A stretch of DNA of 64,000 nt from Pyramidobacter sp. C12-8 (GCF_002007215.1 NZ_MUHX01000003.1:78132-142131), one strand, 5' to 3'. Shown: positions 8,096 to 18,684, numbered from the stretch's first letter. Translations and numbers: made by a program. The notes: generated by a model from the letters alone, not told the origin.

Positions 8096-9475
8096 TTACG
8101 AACCGCTCTCGACGCTGATGGCGACCTTTTCTTTCTCTTCCGCGCGGCGGCGCTGCCATAAATCGTCCGCCACGGGCGCCCAAAGACGGGCGTATTCGTC
8201 GCACTTGGCGCACAGGTGTTCCGCCGACTCGGGCGACTGCAGATCCGTGGAGCGCGCTCCCGTCGCCGAGACCATGGCGCGGAGTTTCTGCGGATTTTCC
8301 AGCATCGGGCAGGGCAGCAGCATGTTCTCGTTGAACGGCTGCCCCTTGTGGTAGGCCATCAGCAGCGGCGACTGCAGCGCTTCCAGCAGCGTCTTCTCGC
8401 GGATGTTGGAGTCGGAATAATGAACGAACACGCACGGGTCGATGTCGCCGTTGGCGTTGATGTGCAGGTAGCGGCGTCCGCCGGCGATGCAGCCGCCCAC
8501 GTACTCGGCGTCGTTCTGGAAGTCGATCGAGAACAGCGGCTTGGTGCGGCGGTAGCGGCGGATGCGCTCGTAGATCCCCCGGCGCTGCTCGGCCGTCGGC
8601 AGCAGCTCCGGCACGGCGTCGTTGCCGACCGGCATGTAATGGAAATACCAGACGAAGAAGGCGCCCATGGCGATCAGGCTGTCGTAAAACGCTTCCGAGG
8701 TGACCGATTCGTAGTTGGCGCGCGTGTAACAGGTGGAGATCCCGTAGAACAGCTTCTTGCGGCGCAGAAGATCGACCGCCCGCATCGCCTTTTGGTAGAC
8801 GCCACGGCCGCGCCGGCCGTCGGTCGCTTCTTCGCCGCCTTCCAGCGAGATGGCGGGGACGAAATTCTTCACGCGCCGCATCTCGTCGGCGAAAGCCTCG
8901 TCGATCAGCGTGGCGTTGGTGAAGCAGAGGAACACGCAGTCCGGGTGCCGTTCGCAGAGGCGGACGAGGTCGTCCCTGCGCACCAGCGGTTCGCCGCCCG
9001 TGTAGATATACATGTAAACGCCCAGTTCCTTGCCCTGCCGGATGACGCTATCGATCTCGTCGAGGCTCAAGTTCAGGCTGTTGCCGTATTCCGCCGCCCA
9101 ACAGCCCGTGCAGTGAAGGTTGCAGGCCGACGTCGGATCCATCAGGATCGCCCAGGGAATATTGCAGCCGTACTTTCGGCGGCATCGTTCCTGAACAGGC
9201 CATCCGCTCAGGTTGGCGTTGACGAAGAAATTCACCGCCAGCGTCTTCAGAACGTCGGCATCCACGTCCGTCAGGAGCCGGCGGACGAGCGGATAATAAG
9301 GATCCCGCGGATTGGCGATCGCCTCTCTGACCGCCTGACGCTGCGGCGCGAACTCGCCGCGGTCGAACCGGTCGGCCCAGTCGATCAGCTTTCTGAGATT
9401 TTTCTCGGGCTCCCTGAACACGTACTTGAGAGCCTGTTCGATGCCCAACTTCTTGATCGTCGTCGAAAAATCCAT
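8096..9475 (-). CDS. Radical SAM protein with C-terminal cysteine-rich extension
   Basis: 459-residue radical SAM enzyme. An N-terminal helical segment (about 1-110) precedes DPTSACNLHCTGCWAAEYG near residue 123, the CxxxCxxC site for the SAM-binding [4Fe-4S] cluster. It is followed by YIYTGGEPLVR, a standard barrel element. The C-terminal part has further Cys residues (CIAGG, DPCVFVHYSD, LLPCPML, LCAKCDEY), in the manner of SPASM-like auxiliary-cluster domains. Substrate unknown. GGGGCG upstream sets the start at 9475; the open frame continues much further without a ribosome site. It sits between purF tail copies B and C. Confidence 0.9.
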   Translation of the reverse strand: MDFSTTIKKLGIEQALKYVFREPEKNLRKLIDWADRFDRGEFAPQRQAVREAIANPRDPYYPLVRRLLTDVDADVLKTLAVNFFVNANLSGWPVQERCRRKYGCNIPWAILMDPTSACNLHCTGCWAAEYGNSLNLSLDEIDSVIRQGKELGVYMYIYTGGEPLVRRDDLVRLCERHPDCVFLCFTNATLIDEAFADEMRRVKNFVPAISLEGGEEATDGRRGRGVYQKAMRAVDLLRRKKLFYGISTCYTRANYESVTSEAFYDSLIAMGAFFVWYFHYMPVGNDAVPELLPTAEQRRGIYERIRRYRRTKPLFSIDFQNDAEYVGGCIAGGRRYLHINANGDIDPCVFVHYSDSNIREKTLLEALQSPLLMAYHKGQPFNENMLLPCPMLENPQKLRAMVSATGARSTDLQSPESAEHLCAKCDEYARLWAPVADDLWQRRRAEEKEKVAISVESGS

Positions 9476-9822
9476 CAAAAACGCCCCTTTCGTTCCTTTT
9501 CGAAATGCCGTGAATCTTGCGGGAATGCCGCTGTCCCCTCGGCCGGGAACGGGCGCGGCGCCTTCCGGAAAAGAGAAAAGCACCCGTTCCCGCGAAGCGT
9601 GACGAACTTCGCCGGTGCGGATGCTCCCGATCATGCAGACAAAACCGTTTTCTTGAAGAGGCCTCGACCGGCGCCCTCGAACGAGCCCCTCGGGCCGACG
9701 CTTTGATTGTGCCCGAACGGGAGCGTTTGAGCGTTCCCAAACACGCGGAGTCATTTTCTATAAAATAATTATATCATAAGTGAGTATATTCGTGGCCGGG
9801 AAACGGCGAGCCGAATAATAAA
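9476..9822. other. Leader region of the radical SAM gene
   Basis: Roughly 350 bases with no convincing gene. The right part (9758-9790) is AT-rich and contains TATAAT on the minus strand (9768-9773), a possible -10 element for the radical SAM gene. The intervening GC-rich part has no feature I recognise. Confidence 0.4.
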
Positions 9823-9906
9823 AGTATAAAATCGCAGCGAAGGTATCGCATGACGGCAGCTGAACGCTCTAGACTCTGCATTTATTGCTGGAATGGAAGA
9901 GAATGA
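9823..9906 (+). pseudogene. Divergent remnant of a purF-like 3' end, copy C
   Basis: The plus-strand frame ending at 9906 reads SIKSQRRYRMTAA then ERSRLCIYCWNGRE and stop. It aligns with the tail of the purF-like protein (SLKF...MLAAVG...KLCTYCWNGRE). DNA identity is much lower than in copy B, so it came from an older duplication or a paralogue. No start or ribosome site is present. It is again followed at once by a hairpin terminator. Confidence 0.65.
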
Positions 9907-9916
9907 AAAACACGAC

Positions 9917-9958
9917 GGCGGCAGCCCCTTTCCCCGCGATGGGAAGGGGGCTGCCGCC
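9917..9958 (+). terminator. Terminator hairpin after purF remnant C
   Basis: A 17-bp stem with one mismatch, GGCGGCAGCCCC paired with GGGGCTGCCGCC, followed by ATTTTGCT. It sits 10 bases after the remnant's stop codon. Confidence 0.65.
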
Positions 9959-10177
9959 ATTTTGCTGTACCGACTGGGCGCGGACAAGGGAAACACGCCG
10001 GCCGTTTTGCAGGCATGTCCGTTCGGAAAAAACAAAAAGACATGCTTGCATAATGATCGTTTCATCGTGCCGATGGCGGAAAAGCCCGCCCTGAAATAAG
10101 AGCTGTACAGTACGGAACGGATTTTGCGCGCGGTTTTGAGCGATAGGTAAGGGAAGATGTAATGAAAACAATTAGAT

Positions 10178-10203
10178 ATCTTTACGCGGGGGGGGGGTAT
10201 GAT
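10178..10203 (+). promoter_or_regulatory. Poly-G tract (10 G) in probable promoter of adhesin 1
   Basis: ATCTTTACGC, then ten consecutive Gs (10188-10197), then TATGAT (10198-10203), a good -10 hexamer directly abutting the tract. A weak -35 (TTAGAT, 10172-10177) would be 20 bases away, so losing a few Gs would restore optimal spacing. The same ATCTTTACGC-poly-G string occurs before adhesin 3. Slipped-strand phase variation is inferred. Confidence 0.65.
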
Positions 10204-10427
10204 AAGCTCACATTAATTGTCCAATTACAATTCGAATACATTGGTTGAATTGATCCATTCCATCGCAGTGTGGATGAAATCTTTTATTTATCCCTGCGAC
10301 GACAGGAACTTCAGGTATTCGAGGCGCGTCGTCGGAAGGAAAACAGACATTCCCGTTTTCCCCCGTCGGGGGACGCCTCTTGGGTGCGGCGTTCTTGATT
10401 CGTAAATATTCGAAAGGAGAATATCAC

Positions 10428-13400
10428 ATGGAAGAGCAAAGAAGGTTCTATTGGAAACGCGGCGCATCGGTTGCCGGCGCGTCGCTACTGGCGGCTGCGT
10501 GCTTGGGGCTGACGACGTTCCCGGGTACGGCCCTCGCTGCCCTGCAGAGCTGGGACGCTCAGATCGGCGGGGTCACGGTGAAGACTGTCGATGAAACCGA
10601 TAACGTCTTGAACTTCAAGGCGGGCGAGATATCCAACATCGTTTTGACGAACAAGGGAGGCGCCATCGATATCGCCACCAGCCGTAACGTGCAGTTCAAC
10701 AGAGTCGGCATCGGCACGGGAACGGTCCTCGAAAACGGCGGGGCGATTATCGGCAACGTCAGCATCAATAACCCCGAAGTCAGCTTGGGCACCGTGAACG
10801 GCCTGATCAACATCACACTCGACCCCGGCTGGGGCGAGGGCAACAGGCGCTTCCAGGCCGCCACCGAGGGACAGCTCAGAGAGATAGCCAACGCGGACAT
10901 GTACTTCCACGTCAACCCCGGCGCGGCGGTCGATCCCGTCACCACCAACAAGGGCCCCATGACGGCCACGGCGGGAGCCGGAGGTCAAAATTCTCTGGCG
11001 GCGGGCGCCAACGCCACGACAGCCAAAACGGCGGCAAACTCCGTAGCCGTGGGCTACAAGGCGACGGTCAACGGGAGCAACTCCGTCGCCGTAGGAACTA
11101 ACAACACCACGAGCTTTGGAACGACGACGATCGTCGGCAGCAACTCTTCGGCGACTGGGACTCTCTCCGGCGCCGGCAGCGTCGCCATGATGGGCTATCA
11201 GAACATACTGAAGGACGCCTCCCGCGTCGTCATGCTGGGCAGCCAGAACAAATTGACCGGCAACGCGGCGAAGAACGAGGCCAACAAGAGCGTGCTCATC
11301 GGCGCGGACAACCAGGTCAACCAGAACGCCGGTAACACGATCCAGTACTTCAAGCATACCACGCTGATCGGCACGGAGAACAAGAACGTCGAAAATCCGG
11401 AAAATTCGATCATCCTGGGCAACCGCAATACCGTGAGGGGGACCGGGACCGAAAGTGTCCTGTTCAGAACGCGGTCGACTCTGTCGGACACCATCGTCAT
11501 CGGCGAGAGCAACTCCGCGATCGACACCCGCGTAGTCGGCGTTATGGGCGGCCTCAACGAAGCCTCAAGCAGCTACTGGTCCTCGGTCAACGGCGTTCAG
11601 AACAAACTGATAAACAGCAGCGCGTCGAACATCATCGGCATCAGAAACGTCATATCCATGGACGTCGCGCCGACGACGAACTTCTTCACGGGCGCGCCCA
11701 GCAGATACGTGCAGAACAACGTGATCGGCGTCGACAACAGCATTCTGAACGCGTCAGAGCAGAACAGCGTCATCGGCTCCGGGAACACTCTCTCCGGGAC
11801 CAGCACGCAGAACTTCGTCGCCGGCTTCGGCAACACGCTGGGCGCGGACATTGCCGGCAGCCAGATCCTCTCCAGCGGCGGCACGGTGGCAGCTGGCGTC
11901 ACCGACGGCGTGCTGATCGGCCGTGGTGGCAGCCTGACGGTGTCGGGCGGCGTGGCCCTCGGCAGCGGCTCCGTAGCCTCTGTCGACAAGGGCGCCGTCG
12001 GCTACGATCCGTCGACCGGCGCGGCTTCCACGGATACGTCGGCAACCTGGAAATCCACGGCAGCCGCCGTCTCCATAGGTTCTGCCGCCGGTACGGCGGG
12101 AGCGGTCACCCGCCAGATCGTCAACGTCGCCGCCGGTACGGACGACACCGACGCCGTCAACGTCGCGCAACTGAAGAAAGTGGCAACCGGCGCGGCAGCC
12201 GGCTCCACCTACACCATCGGCGCCGACCCGGCCGGCGCGGCTGCGGGCATCGTGCTCGACAGCTCGAACAAACGCCTCGACATCGTTCCCGACGGCAGCA
12301 TCATCACCACCGCCGTGGTCGGACGCACCGTCAAGATCGGCGTGGATATGGATCAACTTTCCGGACAGCTGGATTTCTCTTCCAGATTCACTATCAGCGA
12401 CAACGCGGCGACACCGGGAACGCATACCGTCGAACTCGGCAAGAACAAAAATCCCGAAATCAAGTTCGTCGGCGCCAACGGCGTCATTACCACCGTCGCG
12501 GGCGGCGTCGTCACGATCGGCCTCGATCCCGACGCGGGGCAGGGCGGCAAATGGAACCTTCAGACCAATGGAGGACCATCGATCGTCGTCGCCAAGAACG
12601 ATACCGTCCAGTTCAAGAACGGCAGCAACATTGAAATCACCCGCGACGAAAGAGACGTGACCGTGCGCGTCGTCGACGCGCCCACCTTCGCCGGCAAAGT
12701 CACCGCCAAAGGCTTCGACGCGACCGGCAGCAAGATCGTCAACGTCGCCAAGGGAGACGTCACTCAGACCAGCGCCGACGCGGTCAACGGCTCGCAGCTC
12801 TGGGGCGTCTCGTCGAGCGTCTCCAATCACTTCGGCGGCGGCTCCACCGTCAACAACGACGGTTCCGTCTCCGCCCCCACCTACGTCATCCGCGGCGGCA
12901 CGTACCATAACGTCGGCGACGCCCTCAGCGCCGTCGACACACAGTTCAACAACATCTACAACAACTTCGGTAACGTCTACAACCAGATGGGCGAACTGAG
13001 AAGCGAAATCAAGAGCACCGGAGCGCTCGGATCTGCCCTCGCCGGGTTGAAACCGATGCAGTACGACCCCGTCGAACCCAGCCAGATCATGGCCGGCTTC
13101 GGAGCGTACAGAGGCGAGTACGCGCTGGCCCTCGGCTTCGCGCACTATCTGAAAGAAGACTTCATGGTCCACGCCGGAGTGTCCGTCACGCACCACGGCG
13201 AGTCGATGGCCAACGCCGGCCTGACGTGGAAGATCGGTCGCAAGGAAGACAAAGACCAGATCCCCGAACGCTACCGCTCCGGCCCGATCAGCAGCGTCTA
13301 CGTGATGCAGAAGGAGAACGCCGAGCTGCAGGTCCAGGTGGCCTCGCTCAAGCACAAGCTCGCCGAGAGCCAGGCCGACCAGGCGCGCGAGATCGCCGAA

Positions 13401-13460
13401 CTGAAGGCGGATATGGAAGACATGAGACGCCTGCTGCGCGCCTCCGGCAAGCTCAAGTAA
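10428..13460 (+). CDS. Trimeric autotransporter adhesin 1 (YadA-like)
   Basis: 1010-residue type Vc secreted adhesin, which forms a trimer anchored in the outer membrane. It has a signal peptide to about residue 38 (ending ALAA). An N-terminal module beginning [10 protein letters not shown] is followed by left-handed parallel beta-roll head repeats ([20 protein letters not shown]) to about 520. Neck motifs come next: [10 protein letters not shown] near 570 and [12 protein letters not shown] near 782. The YadA-type membrane anchor runs from about 878 to 936 ([15 protein letters not shown] to LTWKIG). Unusually, about 74 residues follow the barrel, rich in heptads ([20 protein letters not shown]). 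AAAGGAG precedes the ATG at 10428. Expression may be phase-variable through the upstream G tract. Confidence 0.95.
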   Translation: MEEQRRFYWKRGASVAGASLLAAACLGLTTFPGTALAALQSWDAQIGGVTVKTVDETDNVLNFKAGEISNIVLTNKGGAIDIATSRNVQFNRVGIGTGTVLENGGAIIGNVSINNPEVSLGTVNGLINITLDPGWGEGNRRFQAATEGQLREIANADMYFHVNPGAAVDPVTTNKGPMTATAGAGGQNSLAAGANATTAKTAANSVAVGYKATVNGSNSVAVGTNNTTSFGTTTIVGSNSSATGTLSGAGSVAMMGYQNILKDASRVVMLGSQNKLTGNAAKNEANKSVLIGADNQVNQNAGNTIQYFKHTTLIGTENKNVENPENSIILGNRNTVRGTGTESVLFRTRSTLSDTIVIGESNSAIDTRVVGVMGGLNEASSSYWSSVNGVQNKLINSSASNIIGIRNVISMDVAPTTNFFTGAPSRYVQNNVIGVDNSILNASEQNSVIGSGNTLSGTSTQNFVAGFGNTLGADIAGSQILSSGGTVAAGVTDGVLIGRGGSLTVSGGVALGSGSVASVDKGAVGYDPSTGAASTDTSATWKSTAAAVSIGSAAGTAGAVTRQIVNVAAGTDDTDAVNVAQLKKVATGAAAGSTYTIGADPAGAAAGIVLDSSNKRLDIVPDGSIITTAVVGRTVKIGVDMDQLSGQLDFSSRFTISDNAATPGTHTVELGKNKNPEIKFVGANGVITTVAGGVVTIGLDPDAGQGGKWNLQTNGGPSIVVAKNDTVQFKNGSNIEITRDERDVTVRVVDAPTFAGKVTAKGFDATGSKIVNVAKGDVTQTSADAVNGSQLWGVSSSVSNHFGGGSTVNNDGSVSAPTYVIRGGTYHNVGDALSAVDTQFNNIYNNFGNVYNQMGELRSEIKSTGALGSALAGLKPMQYDPVEPSQIMAGFGAYRGEYALALGFAHYLKEDFMVHAGVSVTHHGESMANAGLTWKIGRKEDKDQIPERYRSGPISSVYVMQKENAELQVQVASLKHKLAESQADQAREIAELKADMEDMRRLLRASGKLK

Positions 13461-13485
13461 CGCCGGTTTTCGACGGGACGGAAAA

Positions 13486-13554
13486 CGGCGAAGAAACGCG
13501 AAGGGCCCCCGATCGTAGATCGTACGATCGGGGGCCCTTCGCGTTTCTTCGCCG
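13486..13554. terminator. Very long bidirectional terminator hairpin
   Basis: A perfect 32-bp stem with a 5-base loop (arms 13486-13517 and 13523-13554), between the convergent adhesin 1 and recA genes. Confidence 0.85.
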
Positions 13555-13576
13555 CGCTTTCGGAGAAAACGCCGCG

Positions 13577-14737
13577 TTACTTTTTGCTCTCCTTCTCCGC
13601 TTCGGCCTGCATGGACTCGTCGGAGATGTCCAGATCGATCACTTCTTCGTCGATGTCCACGCCGTGGCCGCTGTCCACGGAATCTTCGTCGTCGCTTTTT
13701 TCCGGCGCCGTGTAGAAGCCAAGCCCTTCGGCGGCCTGATCGAGCACCGTCTTGCGGATCTCGGCCAGCATCTCGGGATTTTTGTCGAGGAACTCGGCCA
13801 GGCGGTCCTTGCCCTGGGCGAGCGTCTCGCCCTTGTAGGTGAGCCACGAGCCCTTACGCTTGACCACGTTGGCGTCGATGGCCATATCGACGATGGACAT
13901 GGTGAGGGGGATGCCCTTGCCGTAGATCAGCGAGCAGTGGGCGCTGCGGAACGGCGGCGCCTGCTTGTTCTTGACCACCTTGATGTAGAGTTCGTGGCCG
14001 ATCACGTCGTCGCCCTTGGAGATCTGCTTGCCGCGGCGCACTTCGATGCGTACCGAAGTGTAGAACTTGAGGGCGCGGCCGCCCGTCGTCGTCTCCGTAG
14101 GGCCTTTGGAGTAGCCCGTGGGGATCGTGGCGCGCAGCTGGTTGATGAACACGACGACGCAGTTGCTGCGGGCGATCGAGGCGGTGAGCCGGCGCAGTCC
14201 GTAGGACATCAGGCGCGCCTGCAGGCCCACCTGGCTCTCGCCGATCGTGCCGTCGATCTCCGCCTGCGGCGTCAGCGCCGCCACCGAGTCGACGACGACG
14301 ATATCCACGGCGCCGCTGCGCACGAGCGTCTCGAGGATGAAAAGCGCCTGTTCGCCGCTGTCAGGCTGCGACAGGTAGAGCGATTCGATCTGCACGCCCA
14401 GCGCCGCCGCGAGGCGCGGGTCGAGCGCGTGTTCGGCGTCGATGAAGGCCGCTACGCCGCCGGCCTTCTGCGCTTCGGCGATGGCGTGCAGCGCCAGCGT
14501 GGTCTTGCCGCTGCCCTCCGGTCCGAAGATCTCGACGATGCGGCCGCGGGGAAGGCCGCCGATGCCGAGCGCCACGTCCAGCGGCAGGATGCCCGTGGGG
14601 ATCACTTCCACGTTCGCCGTGTTGCGCTCGCCGAGGCGCATGATCGAACCGTCGCCGAACTTGCTGCGGATGTCGTCGAGCGCCTGCTCGAGAATGTCCT
14701 CGCGCGTCAGTTTTTTGCCCTTTTTTGTTTCAGCCAA
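13577..14737 (-). CDS. recA: Recombinase RecA
   Basis: 386-residue RecA, the ATP-dependent strand-exchange protein and LexA co-protease. Walker A reads GPEGSGKTT near residue 70; the more common form has Ser at the fourth position. Other hallmarks are [39 protein letters not shown] with loop-2 residues [12 protein letters not shown], and the acidic C-terminal tail. The start is a TTG: GGAGGAG six bases upstream of TTG at 14737 and the family's usual N-terminal length both support it. It is the last gene before the terminator at 13486-13554. The gene order thpR-recA, 36 bases apart, suggests co-transcription. Confidence 0.98.
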   Translation of the reverse strand: MAETKKGKKLTREDILEQALDDIRSKFGDGSIMRLGERNTANVEVIPTGILPLDVALGIGGLPRGRIVEIFGPEGSGKTTLALHAIAEAQKAGGVAAFIDAEHALDPRLAAALGVQIESLYLSQPDSGEQALFILETLVRSGAVDIVVVDSVAALTPQAEIDGTIGESQVGLQARLMSYGLRRLTASIARSNCVVVFINQLRATIPTGYSKGPTETTTGGRALKFYTSVRIEVRRGKQISKGDDVIGHELYIKVVKNKQAPPFRSAHCSLIYGKGIPLTMSIVDMAIDANVVKRKGSWLTYKGETLAQGKDRLAEFLDKNPEMLAEIRKTVLDQAAEGLGFYTAPEKSDDEDSVDSGHGVDIDEEVIDLDISDESMQAEAEKESKK

Positions 14738-14773
14738 GGGAAACTCCTCCAGTCTCTGTGGTTTTGTCGAAAT

Positions 14774-15358
14774 CTATGCTCCGTCCGCCGCCGTTCCCAA
14801 ACGGCAGACCGTCAACGGTTCGTAGCGCGGCCCCGCGGACGTCAGGCGGCTGCGCATGAAGATCGCGCGATCGGCCGTCCAACCGCGCCCGGCAAGCTTC
14901 CATGGACGCAGAGCGTCCAGCGCCGCCGGGTCGAACCTGCGCGAAGCGTCCATACGGGCCAGCGTCAGATGGGGCGAAAACTTTCTGCCGTCGGGCGGCA
15001 GCCCGGCTTCGCGGCAGGCGCCTTCGATCAGAGCGTTCAGCCGTTCGAGCGTTGCCGTGTCGCCGCCCAGCCCGGCCCAAAGCACGCGCGGCGGCCGGCC
15101 GAAGGTGCCCGTTTCCCGCAAAGTCAGCGTCGGCGGTGCGGCCCGACGTTCCGACAGCAGATCTTTCACGCACTCGCCAAGAGCCCGTGCCGCGGCTTGC
15201 GGAATTTCGCCGCAGAAACGCAGCGTCACGTGCAGACCGGCCTCCGCCGCCCAGCGGACGCCCGAAACTGCGGCGCGATTTGCGGCGATCCAGGCAGCGA
15301 TCTCTTTTTTCAGCTCGGGCGCGAGCGGCAGGCAAAAGAAGCAGCGCACGCGCTCCAT
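14774..15358 (-). CDS. thpR: RNA 2',3'-cyclic phosphodiesterase (2'-5' RNA ligase family)
   Basis: 194-residue LigT/ThpR-type 2H phosphoesterase. The two catalytic HxT motifs are plain: HVTLRF near residue 43 and HLTLAR near residue 130. The N-terminus MERVRCFFCLPLAPELK is the usual opening. Family members hydrolyse 2',3'-cyclic phosphates on RNA and can ligate 2'-5' links in vitro. Its ATG overlaps the stop of pncC (TGATG), so it is coupled to it. A cinA/pncC-thpR-recA order is common in bacteria. The frame remains open upstream, but the overlap and family length fix the start. Confidence 0.93.
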   Translation of the reverse strand: MERVRCFFCLPLAPELKKEIAAWIAANRAAVSGVRWAAEAGLHVTLRFCGEIPQAAARALGECVKDLLSERRAAPPTLTLRETGTFGRPPRVLWAGLGGDTATLERLNALIEGACREAGLPPDGRKFSPHLTLARMDASRRFDPAALDALRPWKLAGRGWTADRAIFMRSRLTSAGPRYEPLTVCRLGTAADGA

Positions 15359-15855
15359 CACTCCGCCTCCGTCAGCGCCTCGATCAGCATCGAGAGGGCG
15401 TGAACCGCCGTCTGCGCGCGCACCGCGGCGCGGCCGCCGGCGAAATGGCGCACGTGGGCTTCGACTCCGCCGGGGCCATACAGGCCGAACCACACGGTGC
15501 CGATGGGCTTTTCCGCGCTGCCGCCGTCGGGGCCGGCCACTCCGGTCACGGACACGGTCCAGTCGGCGCCGAGCGCTTTCGCCGCGCCCCGCGCCATGAA
15601 ACGCGCGCACTCGCCGCTCACCGCCCCGGCCGTGCTCAGGATCTCCTCCGGCACGCCCAGCAGCTTCGTTTTCACCGCGTTGGCGTAACTGACGACGCCA
15701 CCGAGAAAGTACTCGCTGCTGCCCGGCACCGCTGTGATCGCGCCGGCGATCAGGCCGCCCGTGCAGGATTCCGCCGTGCCGACGGTGACGCGCCGCGCCA
15801 GCGCCAGTTCTTTGAGTTTCAGCGCCAGCGCCGCGATGTTTTCTTCCTGCGTCAT
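15358..15855 (-). CDS. pncC: Nicotinamide-nucleotide amidohydrolase (CinA C-terminal domain)
   Basis: 165-residue stand-alone CinA-C/PncC protein, which deamidates NMN to nicotinate mononucleotide in pyridine nucleotide salvage. Family motifs: TVGTAESCTGGLIAGAIT near residue 24, GGVVSYANAVKTKLLGV, GAVSGECARFMARGA, and VTGVAGPDGGSAEKPIGTVW. The N-terminal CinA (molybdopterin-binding-like) domain is absent, which is common. GGAGG lies upstream of the ATG. It is part of the minus-strand run pgpA-pncC-thpR-recA with short gaps. Confidence 0.95.
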   Translation of the reverse strand: MTQEENIAALALKLKELALARRVTVGTAESCTGGLIAGAITAVPGSSEYFLGGVVSYANAVKTKLLGVPEEILSTAGAVSGECARFMARGAAKALGADWTVSVTGVAGPDGGSAEKPIGTVWFGLYGPGGVEAHVRHFAGGRAAVRAQTAVHALSMLIEALTEAE

Positions 15856-15886
15856 GACGGACCTCCTTCGAAAATCGCCGCGTTTC

Positions 15887-16376
<490 letters not shown>

Positions 16377-16384
<8 letters not shown>

Positions 16385-17681
16385 GGATCGCCACTCCCGA
16401 CAAATCATATTCCGACGAAGCGGTGATCTTCACCGCGATCACGTCGCCCGGCCGGGCGCGCTCCGCTCCCGTCACCGTGACGACGCCGTCGATCTCGGGC
16501 GCGTCGCGGAAGGAGCGGCCGACGCGCTCGCCCGTCTCCTCGTCGACCTCGTCGATCAGCACGTTCAGCTCATGCCCGACGAAATGCGCCTGCCGCGTCA
16601 GCGAGACCTGCTGCTGCAGTTCCATCAGTTCGTTGTAGCGCGCCGTCTTCTCCGCCTCGGGGATCTGGTCGGGAAACGCCGCCGCCGGCGTGCCGTCCTC
16701 GGGCGAATAGACGAACGCGCCAAGGCGGTCGAAGCCGATCTCCTCGACGAAGTCGAGCAGCTTGTCGAACTGCGCCCGCGTCTCGCCGGGGAATCCCACC
16801 ATCAGCGTGGTGCGGAAGGCGAAATCGGGATCGATCTCGCGCCCGCGCCGGAACAGCTCGCGGATGTGGCGCTCCACCGGCGGGCGGTTCATGCGCCGCA
16901 GCACGCCGTCGTCGACGTGCTGGATGGGGATGTCGAGCCACGGCAAAATCACGGGGCTGGCGGCGACGCGTTCGAGAAAGGCCGTGTCGACCAGAGAGGG
17001 ATGCAGATAGAACAGACGCAGCCAGACGCCGCGCGGCAGCTCCTTCTCCAGCTCGTCGAGCAGGAACGGCAGCGAGGGACGGCCGAACAGGTCGGCGCCG
17101 TAGATGCTCAGCTCCTGGCCGACGAGGCACAGCTCCTTCGCGCCTTCATCGACGAGGCGGCGCGCTTCGCCGACGATCTGCGCTACCGGCACGCTGCGCA
17201 GGCGGCCGCGGATGCCGGGGATGGCGCAGTAGGAACAATGGCTGTTGCAGCCTTCGCTGATTTTCAGATAGCGCGTCCAGGGCGTGCCCGACAGATCGGC
17301 GCGCAGGCAGCCGGACGCCGCCGCGGCCGGAACGTCGCGCCCCATCTCGCGGAGCAGCGCGCCCCAGTCCTCGGACTTCGCCCAGAAGTCGACCGTCGGG
17401 AACTCGGCCTTGAGTTCGTCGCCGTAACGGTTCAGCATGCAGCCGACGACGGCGATCCGGCTGACGACGCCCTCTTTTTTCAGCCGTTCCAGATCGAGGA
17501 TGACCTGAATGCCCTCTTCCACGGCCGCCTGCAGAAAGCCGCAGGTGTTGACGAGCGCGACGTCGGCTTCCTCGGCGCGGCTGACGAGGCGGAATCCCGC
17601 CGCCTCGAGAACGCCGCCGAGGTGTTCGCTGTCGACGGCGTTCTTCGGGCAGCCGAGGCTGACGATGTAGAGGTTCTTCAC
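16377..17681 (-). CDS. rimO: Ribosomal protein S12 methylthiotransferase RimO
   Basis: 434-residue radical SAM methylthiotransferase that modifies the conserved Asp of ribosomal protein S12. It has three parts. The N-terminal UPF0004 domain has Cys at SLGCPKNAVDSEH, VNTCGF and VVGCMLNRY. The radical SAM core has the CNSHCSYCAIP motif near residue 145. The C-terminal TRAM domain covers about 365-434. The start is GTG at 17681, four bases beyond the rodZ stop, with only a weak ribosome site, so it is probably coupled to rodZ. Full family length. SLGCPKN and ISEGCNSHCSYC separate it from MiaB. Confidence 0.97.
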
Positions 17682-17685
17682 AGGG

Positions 17686-18684
17686 TTATCTTCTCACTTT
17701 CAGGCTCGAGCCGTCGGGACGGTATTCGAGGCGCTGCACGCCGCCGCCGGGAGAACTGAAATCCGTCCCGTTCGTGGAGACCTGCACGTTCTGTCCGGCG
17801 CCGAAACGGACGGACAGCGTCCTGTCCAGCGGGAAGGTCTGTTCAAAACCTTCGCGCACCGTGGTCACAAGCAGGTCTTTGTCTCCCTCTCTGACGCGCA
17901 GCCAGCAGTCGCCGCTGGCGCGGATCGTCAGCGCGGCCTTGGCGGCGGCTTCGCCCGTTTTCTCCGGCATGACGGCCGGTTTCTCCGCAGGGACGAGGGG
18001 AGGCTCGGCGTCCGGCTCCGCGCCGGCGTTTTCTGCCTGTCGGCGAGCCTGCATTTCGCGTTGCACCGCCGCTTCTTCGGCTTTCCGCATTTCGTCGTGG
18101 CGCGCCTGTTCCGCTTCGCGGCTCTTCATCTCGTCATAGGCCTGTTCCCGCTGCAGCTTGGAAACTTCGCCGCGGAGGCGGTCCCAGTTGAACCACAGTC
18201 CGCCAAGCGCTCCTACGATGAGCAGAACCAACAGAATCACGCCGTTGCGGCGCGTCGAGCTGTGCCGGAAGCCGCGGGCCGGCAGCCCCATGTTCGCGGC
18301 GCCGGCCCGCACCGAGGAAGGCGGCATCATGGAATGCCGTCTCCCCGCGCTTTCTGACCGGTCGGCGGATTCCGACGCGCCCTGGGCCGGCCCGAAAGTG
18401 TCGATCGTCAACTGCTGGCGGTATTCGTTCCACAGCTCGGGAGCGCCGAGCAGCGTCGTGCAGGTGCGCACGAAACCGCGGGCGTACACCAGCGCTTTGA
18501 AGCGGGCGAAATTCCCCGCCTCGATGTCCTCGAGAAAGTTCTTCCGGATGCAGGTCGCCGCCGAGATGTCGTCGAGCGTCAGATTTTTGCTTTCGCGCAG
18601 GCGCTGCAGCTCGGCTCCCAGTTCCTGAAGCGAACGGGGTTCATCCTTCCTGCGCTCGCTCGTAGGGGTGTTCGCGTCTTTCAT
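17686..18684 (-). CDS. rodZ: RodZ-like cytoskeletal membrane protein
   Basis: 332-residue RodZ-family protein, which links the MreB cytoskeleton to the cell-wall machinery. The N-terminal helix-turn-helix (about 17-85) reads LGAELQRLRESKNLTLDDIS and then ALVYARGFVRTC. A single membrane helix, VILLVLLIVGALGGLWF, lies near residue 150. A charged coiled-coil stretch (SKLQREQAYDEMKSREAEQ) follows, then a C-terminal DUF4115-type periplasmic domain (CWLRVREGDKDLL). It sits directly upstream of rimO and pgpA, an order seen in several phyla. GGAGG precedes the ATG. Confidence 0.9.
   Translation of the reverse strand: MKDANTPTSERRKDEPRSLQELGAELQRLRESKNLTLDDISAATCIRKNFLEDIEAGNFARFKALVYARGFVRTCTTLLGAPELWNEYRQQLTIDTFGPAQGASESADRSESAGRRHSMMPPSSVRAGAANMGLPARGFRHSSTRRNGVILLVLLIVGALGGLWFNWDRLRGEVSKLQREQAYDEMKSREAEQARHDEMRKAEEAAVQREMQARRQAENAGAEPDAEPPLVPAEKPAVMPEKTGEAAAKAALTIRASGDCWLRVREGDKDLLVTTVREGFEQTFPLDRTLSVRFGAGQNVQVSTNGTDFSSPGGGVQRLEYRPDGSSLKVRR

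Larger units (their letters stand above)
9907..10427. other. Intergenic region upstream of first adhesin gene
   Basis: About 520 bases holding a terminator hairpin (9917-9958), the poly-G element (10178-10203) and the adhesin ribosome site AAAGGAG (10412-10418). Open frames here are short and lack ribosome sites. The stretch around the poly-G tract is AT-rich compared with the flanks. Confidence 0.6.
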
